Shown piece by piece: positions 38,377-46,174 of a stretch of 64,000 nt of DNA (position 1 is its first letter; each line of letters begins with the position of its first letter). The DNA is from Herbaspirillum seropedicae. Its GTDB lineage: Bacteria; Pseudomonadota; Gammaproteobacteria; Burkholderiales; Burkholderiaceae_D. The notes beneath the pieces were generated by a model that worked only from the letters and a program-made list of their open reading frames with translations, searched no databases and had not been told where the DNA came from. The stretch is from assembly GCF_001040945.1 (NCBI RefSeq), contig NZ_CP011930.1, positions 2,085,704-2,149,703 of the forward strand. Reading direction: 5' to 3'. The position numbers and the translations under genes were made by a program.

Positions 38377-39795
38377 ATGTCCGCTCATCCTCGTCACGCT
38401 CGCCACACCACCCTTGTCCTCTTGCAGCAGGCGCTGCAGGACAGCCTGTCCGCGAGCGGCTTTGACGCCGCCCACGACACGCTGGCCGTGGCCTACAGCG
38501 GCGGGCTCGATTCCACCGTGCTGCTGTGGGTAGCGGCGCAATGGGCGCGTGAGAATGGCGGCACTAGCAGGCTGGCGCCGCTGCATGTGCATCATGGCCT
38601 CAGTCCCCATGCCGATGCCTGGCTGGCCCATGCCCAGGCTTGTTGCGCGCAGCTGGGGCTGGTCTTGCAGTCCGAGCGTGTGCAGCTGGAAGGGGTGGCC
38701 GACAGCGGCGTCGAAGAAGCGGCGCGGCTGGCCCGCTATGCGGCGCTGGGCCGCCTGTGCCGCCAGCAGGGTGCGCGGGTGCTGCTGACGGCCCATCACC
38801 TGGATGACCAGGCCGAGACGGTGCTGTTGCAACTGCTGCGCGGCAGCGGCCTGGCCGGCCTGTCCGGCATGGACCGTTGCAATACCGCCCCGGCCTTGCT
38901 GGGCGACGATCGATTGCTGATGGCGCGGCCTTTCCTGGGCGTGACCCGGGCGCAGCTGGAGGCGGTGGCCGATGCGATGTCGCTGAAGTGGATCGAGGAC
39001 GAGTCCAACAGCGATCCGCGCTATACCCGCAACGCCTTGCGCCATCAGGTCATGCCAGCGCTGGGCCAGGTCTTCCCCGGCTATCAGCAGCGGCTGGCGC
39101 GCGCCGCCGGCCATGCCCAGGGCGCGCAGGAACTGCTGCGGGAAGTGGCCGAGCAGGATCTGGCGCACTGCCGTGAGGATGAGCACCTGCGCATGCCGCC
39201 TTTGCGCGAGCTCAGCGAACAGCGTTTCCTGAACCTGATGCGCCACTGGTTCGGCCTGCGCGGCATGCGCATGCCTTCGGCAGCGTGGATGCAGGAAATG
39301 CGCCATCAACTGCTGCAAGCCGATGTGGAGGCGCAATTGTGCGTCTCCCATCCTGATGGTGAAGTACATCGTTATCGCGAGCGCGTTTTCCTTGCGCCGC
39401 GCCGTATGCCGCCCGACGAGGGCGCAGTGGCCACGCTGCGTTGGGACGGTCAGGCGCAATGGCGCTTGCCGGCCTGGTACGGGACGCTGCACTTCGACCG
39501 TATCGGCGGCGATGACGCCCGCCCTGGTTTTGATCCCGCCTGGCTGCAGGGACAGTCCCTGCTGGCGTGCGGACGCAGCGGCGGAGAGCGCATCAGGCTG
39601 GCGGCCAATCGTCCGGCGCGCAGTCTCAAGCAGCAATACCAGAGTGCGGATGTGCCCGCCTGGGAGCGTCCTTACCTTCCGCTGGTCTGGGCGGGCGAGT
39701 CATTGCTCTTTGCGGCGGGGATAGGCATGGATTGCGGGCAGTTTGCGCCGTCCGCTACGGCGCAGCGAATTGCCTTGCGCTGGCAGCCCGATTGA
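38377..39795 (+). CDS. tilS: tRNA(Ile)-lysidine synthetase
   Basis: 472 residues. It modifies C34 of the minor tRNA-Ile to lysidine, switching its codon reading to AUA. The ATP-pyrophosphatase P-loop is AYSGGLDSTVLL with SGGLDS at 41-46; HHLDDQAETVLLQLLRGSG follows, then the TilS C-terminal substrate-binding domain with the SLKQQYQSADVPAWER block. ATG at 38377 is used; the longer frame to 38308 overlaps the hairpin. The accA-tilS order is common in proteobacteria. Confidence 0.94.
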   Translation: MSAHPRHARHTTLVLLQQALQDSLSASGFDAAHDTLAVAYSGGLDSTVLLWVAAQWARENGGTSRLAPLHVHHGLSPHADAWLAHAQACCAQLGLVLQSERVQLEGVADSGVEEAARLARYAALGRLCRQQGARVLLTAHHLDDQAETVLLQLLRGSGLAGLSGMDRCNTAPALLGDDRLLMARPFLGVTRAQLEAVADAMSLKWIEDESNSDPRYTRNALRHQVMPALGQVFPGYQQRLARAAGHAQGAQELLREVAEQDLAHCREDEHLRMPPLRELSEQRFLNLMRHWFGLRGMRMPSAAWMQEMRHQLLQADVEAQLCVSHPDGEVHRYRERVFLAPRRMPPDEGAVATLRWDGQAQWRLPAWYGTLHFDRIGGDDARPGFDPAWLQGQSLLACGRSGGERIRLAANRPARSLKQQYQSADVPAWERPYLPLVWAGESLLFAAGIGMDCGQFAPSATAQRIALRWQPD

Positions 39796-39840
39796 AGGGC
39801 TCTGAGACGCACAGCGTGTTCATTCGGGATGCGGCACCGA

Positions 39841-39936
39841 CCGTCGACCTGAGTAGCGGTGTAGCCGCGTATCGAAGGCACGCGCCGTCGGTGAGCCTTC
39901 GATACGGCCCTGTAAGGGCCTACTCAGGTCGAACGG
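39841..39936. repeat. Palindromic intergenic repeat, copy D
   Basis: About 96 bp: CCGTCGACCTGAGTAGCGG, CGTATCGAAGGC, centre, GCCTTCGATACGG, and an end reading CTACTCAGGTCGAACGG. It lies in the 320-bp gap between tilS and the convergent small exported gene; the remainder of that gap holds only the terminator at 40014. Confidence 0.87.
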
Positions 39937-40013
39937 TAGGATGTATGTGTCGTAGGTCGTAACGGTCGTGAAGTCATTCGCATGATGCCAGTCATCGATC
40001 ATCGGAAATGATA

Positions 40014-40055
40014 TAAAAAATATCGCCCCCGGACCTGATGGTGCGGAGGCGATAT
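40014..40055 (-). terminator. Terminator of the small Lys/Ala-rich gene pair
   Basis: On the minus strand ATATCGCC pairs with GGCGATAT across a partly paired 20-base centre, followed by TTTTT. It is about 60 bp past the stop of the gene at 40116. Confidence 0.7.
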
Positions 40056-40115
40056 CCCTGTCATCCCTGACATGGGTGGGCGTTGCACACGCCCGGTCTT
40101 GCTCAGTGCCAGCGC

Positions 40116-40403
40116 TTACTTCTTGGCGCCGTCAGCGGCCGGCTTGGCTTCGGTGCCGGCGGCTTCCTTCTTTTCAGCCTTGGCTTCGCCCTTCTTTTCA
40201 GCCTTCTTGTGCTTGGCGTGATGCTTGGCCTTGGGTGCAGTCTCGGTCTTGGCGGCTTCTGCCTTGGCCGGTGCGGCGGCGGTCGCGGCCGCAGCCGCAG
40301 CCGGAGCCGCAGGGGTGGCGGGAGCCGCAGCGCCAGTCTGGGCGAACACGGGCAGGGTCAGTGCCGACAGCAGGGAAGCAACGATGATGGTCTTGGTTTT
40401 CAT
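40116..40403 (-). CDS. Small exported Ala/Lys-rich protein (paralogue 1)
   Basis: 95 residues: a signal peptide (KTIIVASLLSALTLPVFAQ, cleavage near 21), then Ala/Pro-rich sequence and a basic tail with KAKHHAKHKKAEKK. Composition recalls acid-shock (Asr-type) or histone-H1-like small periplasmic proteins, but no family is certain. AAAGGA precedes the ATG. The upstream gene at 40504 encodes a clear paralogue with the same layout. The low-complexity tail means homology searches will be unreliable. Confidence 0.75.
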   Translation of the reverse strand: MKTKTIIVASLLSALTLPVFAQTGAAAPATPAAPAAAAAATAAAPAKAEAAKTETAPKAKHHAKHKKAEKKGEAKAEKKEAAGTEAKPAADGAKK

Positions 40404-40503
40404 GATGGTGTCCTTTCGAAGACGGATGTCTGTAATGTCTGTGACGGTGTCAGTAATGAACCGAATGAATCTGATGAATCAGTAGTACGGTGTGCTGCCG
40501 GTC

Positions 40504-40809
40504 TTACTTGGTCTTGGCGGTGTCGGCGGCCGGCTTGGCGTCAGCGCCTGCGGCTTCCTTCTTTTCTGCCTTCTTCTCGGTCTTGCCTTCAGCCTTGGCT
40601 TCCGACTTCTTCTCGGACTTCTTGTGCTTGGCGTGATGTTCGGACTTGGCCTTGGGTGTCGCTTCGGTCTTGCCTGCTTCCGCCTTGGCCGGAGCGGCCG
40701 TGGTCGCAGCCGGCGCGGCAGCGGCAGGGGCGGTGGCGCCGCTCTGGGCAAACACCGGCAGGGCCAGCGCGGTCAGCAGGGAAGCGACGATGACGGATTT
40801 GGTTTTCAT
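40504..40809 (-). CDS. Small exported Ala/Lys-rich protein (paralogue 2)
   Basis: 101 residues, start MKTKSVIVASLLTALALPVFAQ with AAGGAA as ribosome site (a longer frame to 40926 is rejected). The mature part is Ala-rich, then basic with SEHHAKHKKSEKKSEAK and KTEKKAEKKEAAGADAKPAAD. It is a tandem duplicate of the 40116 gene, with an extra Lys/Glu-rich insert. Function unknown; a periplasmic buffering, stress or nucleic-acid-binding role is only a guess from composition. Confidence 0.75.
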   Translation of the reverse strand: MKTKSVIVASLLTALALPVFAQSGATAPAAAAPAATTAAPAKAEAGKTEATPKAKSEHHAKHKKSEKKSEAKAEGKTEKKAEKKEAAGADAKPAADTAKTK

Positions 40810-41069
40810 GGCAATTTCCTTTTGAAAGTGGTTATTACGCTCGGCGCTTGATTTTGCGTAATCGCTACATCGTTTCGTTGCGCCTTGCTTCCTATAACGA
40901 CCCGGCGACGGGAAGGACGACGTCAAAGTGTTTCAATTCATCGTGGATTTGTAAGCATTCGTTGCTGGTGTCGGCGCGACCCGATTTGCCCCGATGTGTG
41001 AGGGGCTCAGCAGCGCGCGGGCTGCTTCTCTATAATGGTGGGCTTTCCTGTCTGCCCATCGAGATTCCC

Positions 41070-41729
41070 ATGGATTATCAAACCTGGTTTGCCTTCTTCG
41101 CCGCTGCCTGCGTCATCGCCATCTCCCCCGGTTCGGGCGCGGTACTGTCGATGAGCCATGGCCTGAACTACGGCGTGCGCCGCACCAGCGCGACCATCCT
41201 CGGGCTGGAGATCGCGCTGGTGGTGATCCTCATCATCGCGGGTGCGGGCGTGGGTTCGCTGCTGGTGGCCTCGGAGACGGCCTTCAATGTCATCAAGGTG
41301 GCGGGGGCGCTCTATCTGATCTATCTGGGCTTTTCGCAATGGCGTGCGCGCGTGCCCAGCGAAGAGCAGGGCGAAGCGCTGGACGCGGCCAATGCTTCGG
41401 CGCGCGCCCATGCTCGCCAGACCTGGTGGCAGCGTTGCATGACCGGTTTTCTCACCAATGCCACCAATCCCAAGGGCATTGTCTTCATGGTGGCGGTGCT
41501 GCCGCAGTTCATCGACCACGATCGCCCGCTGTGGCTGCAACTGCTGGTGCTGGCGGTGACCATGGTGGCGGTGGACCTGGTGGTGATGCACGGCTATGCC
41601 TTTGCCGCCAGCCGCCTGCAGCGCTTCTTCCGCAGCCAGAAGGCGATCCGTGCGCAGAACCGCTTCTTCGGCGGCGTGCTCATGCTGGTGGGGGCAGGCC
41701 TGTTCTTCTTCAAGCGCACGCAGCACTGA
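41070..41729 (+). CDS. LysE/RhtB family amino-acid exporter
   Basis: 219 residues with six predicted membrane helices. The family start WFAFFAAACVIAISPGSGAVLSMSHGL contains the conserved PGP-like turn (here PGSG), and TGFLTNATNPKGIVFMVAVLPQF is the central LysE/RhtB block. ATG at 41070 opens the hydrophobic core; upstream in-frame sequence is not protein-like. It exports amino acids such as homoserine, threonine or lysine; specificity unknown. Confidence 0.9.
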   Translation: MDYQTWFAFFAAACVIAISPGSGAVLSMSHGLNYGVRRTSATILGLEIALVVILIIAGAGVGSLLVASETAFNVIKVAGALYLIYLGFSQWRARVPSEEQGEALDAANASARAHARQTWWQRCMTGFLTNATNPKGIVFMVAVLPQFIDHDRPLWLQLLVLAVTMVAVDLVVMHGYAFAASRLQRFFRSQKAIRAQNRFFGGVLMLVGAGLFFFKRTQH

Positions 41730-41743
41730 AGTCGCTGCCCAAT

Positions 41744-41778
41744 AAAAAACCCGCAAGCCAGTGACTTGCGGGTTTTTT
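41744..41778. terminator. Bidirectional terminator between the LysE-type gene and psiF
   Basis: AAAAAACCCGCAAG pairs with CTTGCGGGTTTTTT around a short loop, giving A- and T-runs on both sides of the stem, suited to the two convergent genes. Confidence 0.93.
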
Positions 41779-41801
41779 CTTCCCGGTAGCCGGAAGGGGG
41801 A

Positions 41802-42101
41802 TTACTTGTCCTTCTTCAGGCAGGACGACATGAAGGCCTTGCGTTCGTCGCCTTTCTTGCCCGCGGCGTCAGCATTGCACTGCTTCATCTTGTCCTGCTG
41901 GGTGGCTGGCTTGGGCGCGTCCTTCTTCAGGCAGGACGACATGAAGGCCTTGCGTTCGTCCCCTTTCTTGCCAGAGGCAGTGGCGTCGGCATTACACTGC
42001 TTCATCTTGTTCTGCTGGGCGTTTTCCGCCATGGCGGGGGAAGCCACCAGCAGCGGTGCGGCCAGTGCGAAAGTGGTCATGGCGAAGAGCAGTTTTTTCA
42101 T
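41802..42101 (-). CDS. psiF: PsiF repeat family protein
   Basis: 99 residues: a signal peptide (LLFAMTTFALAAPLLVASPAMA) and two PsiF repeats, each with KMKQCNADA ... GKKGDERKAFMSSCLKK, so one pair of cysteines per repeat. E. coli psiF is phosphate-starvation-induced, but its function is unknown. The two repeats are almost identical in DNA as well as protein, suggesting recent internal duplication. Confidence 0.9.
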   Translation of the reverse strand: MKKLLFAMTTFALAAPLLVASPAMAENAQQNKMKQCNADATASGKKGDERKAFMSSCLKKDAPKPATQQDKMKQCNADAAGKKGDERKAFMSSCLKKDK

Positions 42102-42185
42102 TGGATTCTCCCAGGGCTGGTGGATGCGAGATGTCTATTAATTCAGACGAGCGCATTACAGCATGAAAGTTTGCCACTGACTAGC

Positions 42186-42584
42186 TTAGCGTACGCAGGC
42201 CACATCCCCTTCCTGGCAACCCGCCAGTGCCTTGAGCTCATCGGTGCGCTGGCGCGTCTTCTCGGCCAGGCAGGTCTGGCGCACCGTGGCGGCGACCGAG
42301 CCGCCGGCGCTGGCGGCGCTTTCGAAGCGGCAGGACAGGTCACGGTATTTCAGCCAGGCCAGTTGTACCTCGCGCAACTCGTTCTGGCGGGCGCGGTCGA
42401 GCTTGTCGCGGTAGGCCATGTAGGTGGCGTTGAGGTCGGCGTCGCTCTGGGTCAGGGTCTGCGAGGCGCAGGCATTCATCTCGGCCTGGGTGGCGGCCTT
42501 GGTGCAGTCGGCGGCCTGGGCGGCCTGACTGCCCAGGACCAGCAATGCGCCCAGCAGGGACAGGGAACGCAAGAGAGCTTTCAT
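42186..42584 (-). CDS. DUF1311 (LprI-like lysozyme-inhibitor family) exported protein
   Basis: 132 residues. Signal peptide (LLRSLSLLGALLVLGSQAAQA), then the DUF1311 core with DCTKAATQAEMNACASQTLTQ and LNATYMAYRDKL ... WLKYRDLSC, and further cysteines near the end. Mycobacterial LprI, a member of the family, inhibits lysozyme; other members are uncharacterised. The start at 42584 gives a standard signal peptide; a Met five codons upstream is possible. Confidence 0.85.
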   Translation of the reverse strand: MKALLRSLSLLGALLVLGSQAAQAADCTKAATQAEMNACASQTLTQSDADLNATYMAYRDKLDRARQNELREVQLAWLKYRDLSCRFESAASAGGSVAATVRQTCLAEKTRQRTDELKALAGCQEGDVACVR

Positions 42585-42749
42585 CTTTGGGAACTCCATG
42601 GGCGAGGACGAAGCCGCAGCGGGACCGCGTACCGTACTTCGTCGGGATAAAATCACATTTTGCGTGTCTTAGAAGAACGCGCAAGGCTGAGGTTCTCGGT
42701 CATTTGCAACAAGCCGTATCCGGCATGAGCCGAAAAAGGAGAGGTAGCG

Positions 42750-43100
42750 ATGGGATTGAGCTGGTTGTCTGCCATCAAGTTGATTCCCTGGGGCGATGTG
42801 GTCCAGGCCACGCCGGGCATCGTCAGGGGCGCGCGCGAACTGTGGTCGCGCACCCGCAAGGCCAACACGGCGGCCCAGGCCCCGCAGGTCGCGCCTGCCG
42901 CCACCGATGCCGAACGGCTGGCCCAGCGTATCGGCCAGCTCGAGGCTGAGCAGCTGGAAGCCACCCAGCTCATCAACACCCTGGCCGAGCAGAACGCGCA
43001 ACTGGTGGCTACCGTCGATGGCATGCGCCGCCGCCTGCGCATGCAGACGGCCTTCTGCGTGCTGCTGGCGGTGGGGCTGGCGGCGCTGTGGTGGCGCTAA
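42750..43100 (+). CDS. Small coiled-coil, C-terminally membrane-anchored protein
   Basis: 116 residues. The N-terminal 45 residues are amphipathic with little pattern; residues about 52-92 (DAERLAQRIGQLEAEQLEATQ onward) form a coiled coil; the last about 18 residues (FCVLLAVGLAALWWR) are a single hydrophobic helix at the very end, making it tail-anchored. AGGAGAGG stands just before the ATG. No family is recognised. A terminator follows, so it is a monocistronic gene. Confidence 0.8.
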   Translation: MGLSWLSAIKLIPWGDVVQATPGIVRGARELWSRTRKANTAAQAPQVAPAATDAERLAQRIGQLEAEQLEATQLINTLAEQNAQLVATVDGMRRRLRMQTAFCVLLAVGLAALWWR

Positions 43101-43130
43101 TGCATCCTGGACATCCTGGGGTGTCCTGAA

Positions 43131-43161
43131 GCGGCCTTGCTGATGTCGAGGCCGCCTTTTT
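43131..43161 (+). terminator. Terminator before the FtsX-like permease gene
   Basis: GCGGCCT at 43131-43137 pairs with AGGCCGC at 43149-43155, followed by CTTTTTCC. It ends the small tail-anchored gene's transcript. Confidence 0.75.
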
Positions 43162-43185
43162 CCATTCCATCACCTTACTTTCCGC

Positions 43186-45684
43186 ATGTTCCAACAAGCA
43201 CTGCGCATGACCTGGCGCGACTGGCGCACAGGTGAACTCCGTTTCCTGCTGATCGCGTTGATCGTGGCAGTGGCCTCGCTGTCCTCGGTCGGTTTCTTCG
43301 TCGATCGCATGCGCGCCGGCATGACCCGCGACGCCCACCAGTTGCTGGGCGCCGACCTGCTGGTGGCGGCAGACCAGCCCTTGCCGCCGCAATGGATGCA
43401 GCGGGCCGCCGCGCAGGGCCTGCAGCAGGCGCAGACCCAGGTCTTCCCGAGCATGGCGCAGGCCGGGGAGGGCGATGCGGCGCGCGCGGTGCTCGCGTCC
43501 ATCAAGGCGGTCACGGCGGGCTATCCGCTGCGCGGCCAGCTCAGGCTGCAAACGGCGTCGGGCGCTGACCGTCCGGCTGAGGGCATCCCCCAGCCAGGCA
43601 CGGTCTGGGTAGATCCGCAAATCCTCTCGCAACTGGATGTACGGGTGGGCGATACCCTCAAGCTCGGTGACCTGCCCCTGAAGATCGCGGCAGTCATCGC
43701 CGTAGAGCCGGATCGCGGCAGCGCCTTCGTCAACTTCGCCCCCCGCGTGATGCTGGGCGAGGCCGACCTGGCCGCCACCCATCTGGTGCAGGTCGGCTCG
43801 CGCGTGACCTATCGCCTGCTTCTCGCCGGGCCGGCGCCAGTCGTCAAGCAATTCCAGCAAGAGCTGGAACGGCAGATCGAGGCCGACAAGCTGCGCGGCG
43901 TACGCCTGGAATCGCTGGAAAACGGCCGCCCCGAGATGCGCGCCACGCTGGACCGCGCCGAGCAGTTCCTGTCCCTGGTGGGCCTGCTGTCGGCCATGCT
44001 GGCCGCGCTGGCCGTGGCGATGGCGGCGCGCCGCTTCATGCTGCGCCACCTGGACGCCTGCGCCATGCTGCGCTGTTTTGGCCTCACGCAGGCGCAGGTG
44101 ACGCGGCTGTACCTGGGCGAATTCATGCTGGTCGGACTGGCGGCCAGCGTGCTGGGCATGCTCATCGGCTACGCCGCCCATTTCGCGCTGCTGCAATGGC
44201 TGGGCAATTTCATGCCGACCGCCTTGCCGCCTGCCGGCTGGCAGCCGGCCGTGCAGGGCGTGGCGGCCGGCCTGTTGCTGCTGCTGGGGTTTGCCCTGCC
44301 GCCCATCCTGCAATTGCGCAACGTGCCGCACAACCGCGTGATCCGCCGCGACCAGCTCACCCCGCAACCCTTGACGGTGGCCACCTACGGGCTGGGTACC
44401 CTGGTGTTCTCCGGCTTGCTGCTGTGGCAGGCGGGTGACCTGAAGCTGGGCCTGCTGACCATCGCCGGTTTCCTGGGCGGCTTTGGCCTGTTTGCGCTGG
44501 TGGCGTGGCTGTGCCTGCGGGCACTGCGCTCGCTGCGCGGCCTGGTGGATCGGCAGAGCTGGCGCTTTGCCATCGACGGCCTGCAACGCCGTCCTGCCGC
44601 TGCCGTGATGCAGGTGGTGGCGCTGGGACTGGGCCTCATGGCGCTGCTGTTGCTGACGGTCATTCGCGGCGATCTGGTGGGCGCCTGGCGTCAGGCCACG
44701 CCCGCCGATGCCCCCAACCGCTTCATCATCAACATCCAGCCCGACCAGCGCCAGGCCGTGGAACAGCTGCTGCGCCAGGGCGGGGTGGGAGATGTCGCGC
44801 TGTATCCGATGATCCGTGGCCGACTGGTGCAGATCAACGGGCGCGCCATCAGCGCCGCCGACTATGCCGAGGATCGCGCCAAGCGCCTGGTGGACCGTGA
44901 ATTCAATCTCTCGACCCTGCGCGAGATCCCGCCCGGCAATGGCATCGTGGCGGGGCGCTGGTACGACGACCGCCAGCCGGAAGCCTCGGTCGAACGCGGT
45001 CTGGCCCAGACGCTGGGGATCAAGCTGGGTGACCGCCTGCAATTCGACATCGCCGGGCAACTGGTGGAAGCTCCGGTGACCAGCCTGCGCAAGCTGGAAT
45101 GGGGCTCGCTGCGGGTGAATTTCTTCGTCATCCTCAACCCCACGCTGATGCGCGACACGCCGCAGAGCTGGATCACCGCCGTCCATCTGAACCCGCAGCA
45201 GGAAGCACTGGGCAACACCCTCACGCGTGACTATCCCAACCTCACCGTGGTCGATATCGGCAGCGTGCTGCGCCAGATCCAGGACGTGGTGGGGCAGGTG
45301 ATCTCGGCGGTGGAATTCCTGTTCCTCTTCACGCTCTGCTCCGGCGTGCTGGTGCTGTATGCGGCGCTGGCGGGTTCGCAGGACGAGCGGGTGCGCGAGG
45401 CCGGACTGTTGCGCGCGCTCGGCGCCACCCGCGTGGAGCTGGCGCGCGCCCAGCGTATCGAGGTACTGCTGGTGGGCGCCTTGGCGGGGTTGCTGGCGGC
45501 CAGCGGTGCGGCCGCCATTGGCTGGGCGCTGGCGCACTATGTCTTCAATTTCGACTGGAGCTTCAGCCCGCTGGTATGGCTGGCCGGCATGAGCCTGGGT
45601 GCGGCCTGCTCGGCCCTGGGCGGTTGGGCCGGACTGCGCCATGTGCTGCGCCGTCCACCCTTGCAGACCCTGCGCGAGGGCTGA
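43186..45684 (+). CDS. ABC transporter permease, FtsX-like (YbbP type)
   Basis: 832 residues. Two FtsX domains are visible, each with a group of helices: LSLVGLLSAMLAALAVAMAAR ... LVGLAASVLGMLIGYA, and VEFLFLFTLCSGVLVLYAALAG ... VLLVGALAGLLAAS; large periplasmic parts lie between them. It resembles YbbP of the YbbA-YbbP-TesA system and other MacB-like exporters that pull lipids or proteins from the membrane. The cognate ATPase and thioesterase genes are not adjacent, so the gene stands alone here. A truncated hemoglobin gene follows 81 bp later. Confidence 0.88.
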   Translation: MFQQALRMTWRDWRTGELRFLLIALIVAVASLSSVGFFVDRMRAGMTRDAHQLLGADLLVAADQPLPPQWMQRAAAQGLQQAQTQVFPSMAQAGEGDAARAVLASIKAVTAGYPLRGQLRLQTASGADRPAEGIPQPGTVWVDPQILSQLDVRVGDTLKLGDLPLKIAAVIAVEPDRGSAFVNFAPRVMLGEADLAATHLVQVGSRVTYRLLLAGPAPVVKQFQQELERQIEADKLRGVRLESLENGRPEMRATLDRAEQFLSLVGLLSAMLAALAVAMAARRFMLRHLDACAMLRCFGLTQAQVTRLYLGEFMLVGLAASVLGMLIGYAAHFALLQWLGNFMPTALPPAGWQPAVQGVAAGLLLLLGFALPPILQLRNVPHNRVIRRDQLTPQPLTVATYGLGTLVFSGLLLWQAGDLKLGLLTIAGFLGGFGLFALVAWLCLRALRSLRGLVDRQSWRFAIDGLQRRPAAAVMQVVALGLGLMALLLLTVIRGDLVGAWRQATPADAPNRFIINIQPDQRQAVEQLLRQGGVGDVALYPMIRGRLVQINGRAISAADYAEDRAKRLVDREFNLSTLREIPPGNGIVAGRWYDDRQPEASVERGLAQTLGIKLGDRLQFDIAGQLVEAPVTSLRKLEWGSLRVNFFVILNPTLMRDTPQSWITAVHLNPQQEALGNTLTRDYPNLTVVDIGSVLRQIQDVVGQVISAVEFLFLFTLCSGVLVLYAALAGSQDERVREAGLLRALGATRVELARAQRIEVLLVGALAGLLAASGAAAIGWALAHYVFNFDWSFSPLVWLAGMSLGAACSALGGWAGLRHVLRRPPLQTLREG

Positions 45685-45765
45685 TACGCGCCAGGTCAAA
45701 TCGCCTGCATATCGCCGCCGGGCGGCCCGCCGTGGGCTGGCCGGCTGCGGTATCATGACGCTCTT

Positions 45766-46167
45766 ATGCAAATCGAAGACCCCAACCAACCCACCACCTT
45801 CGAACTCATCGGCGGCGCGGAGAAACTGCGCGAGATGGTCGATCGTTTCTATGACCTGATGGACCTGGAGCCGGAGTTCGCCGGCATCCGCGCCCTGCAT
45901 CCGCCCTCGCTGGAGGGTTCGCGCGAGAAGACCTACATGTTCCTCTCCGGCTGGACCGGCGGTCCCAGCCTGTACATGGAGAAGTTCGGCCATCCGCGCC
46001 TGCGGGCGCGCCACCTGCCTTTCCCCATCGGCATTTCCGAGCGTGACCAGTGGCTGCGCTGCATGACCTGGGCCATGCAGGACGTGGGCCTGCCGGAAGA
46101 CCTGATGAAACGCCTGCTGGCAGCGCTCTACCAGACCGCTGACTGGATGCGCAACAAGCCCGAGTAA
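45766..46167 (+). CDS. Group II truncated hemoglobin
   Basis: 133 residues with the 2/2 globin fold. GHPRLRARHLPFPI is the diagnostic group II block; its second histidine, His83, is the proximal haem ligand by comparison with mycobacterial GlbO. Trp96 in RDQWLRCM is the conserved TrpG8, which stabilises bound oxygen, and Tyr29 (RFYDLM) is TyrB10. Likely roles are oxygen or NO chemistry. The rmuC start is 8 bp after its stop. Confidence 0.92.
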   Translation: MQIEDPNQPTTFELIGGAEKLREMVDRFYDLMDLEPEFAGIRALHPPSLEGSREKTYMFLSGWTGGPSLYMEKFGHPRLRARHLPFPIGISERDQWLRCMTWAMQDVGLPEDLMKRLLAALYQTADWMRNKPE

Positions 46168-46174
46168 GCTCCCC

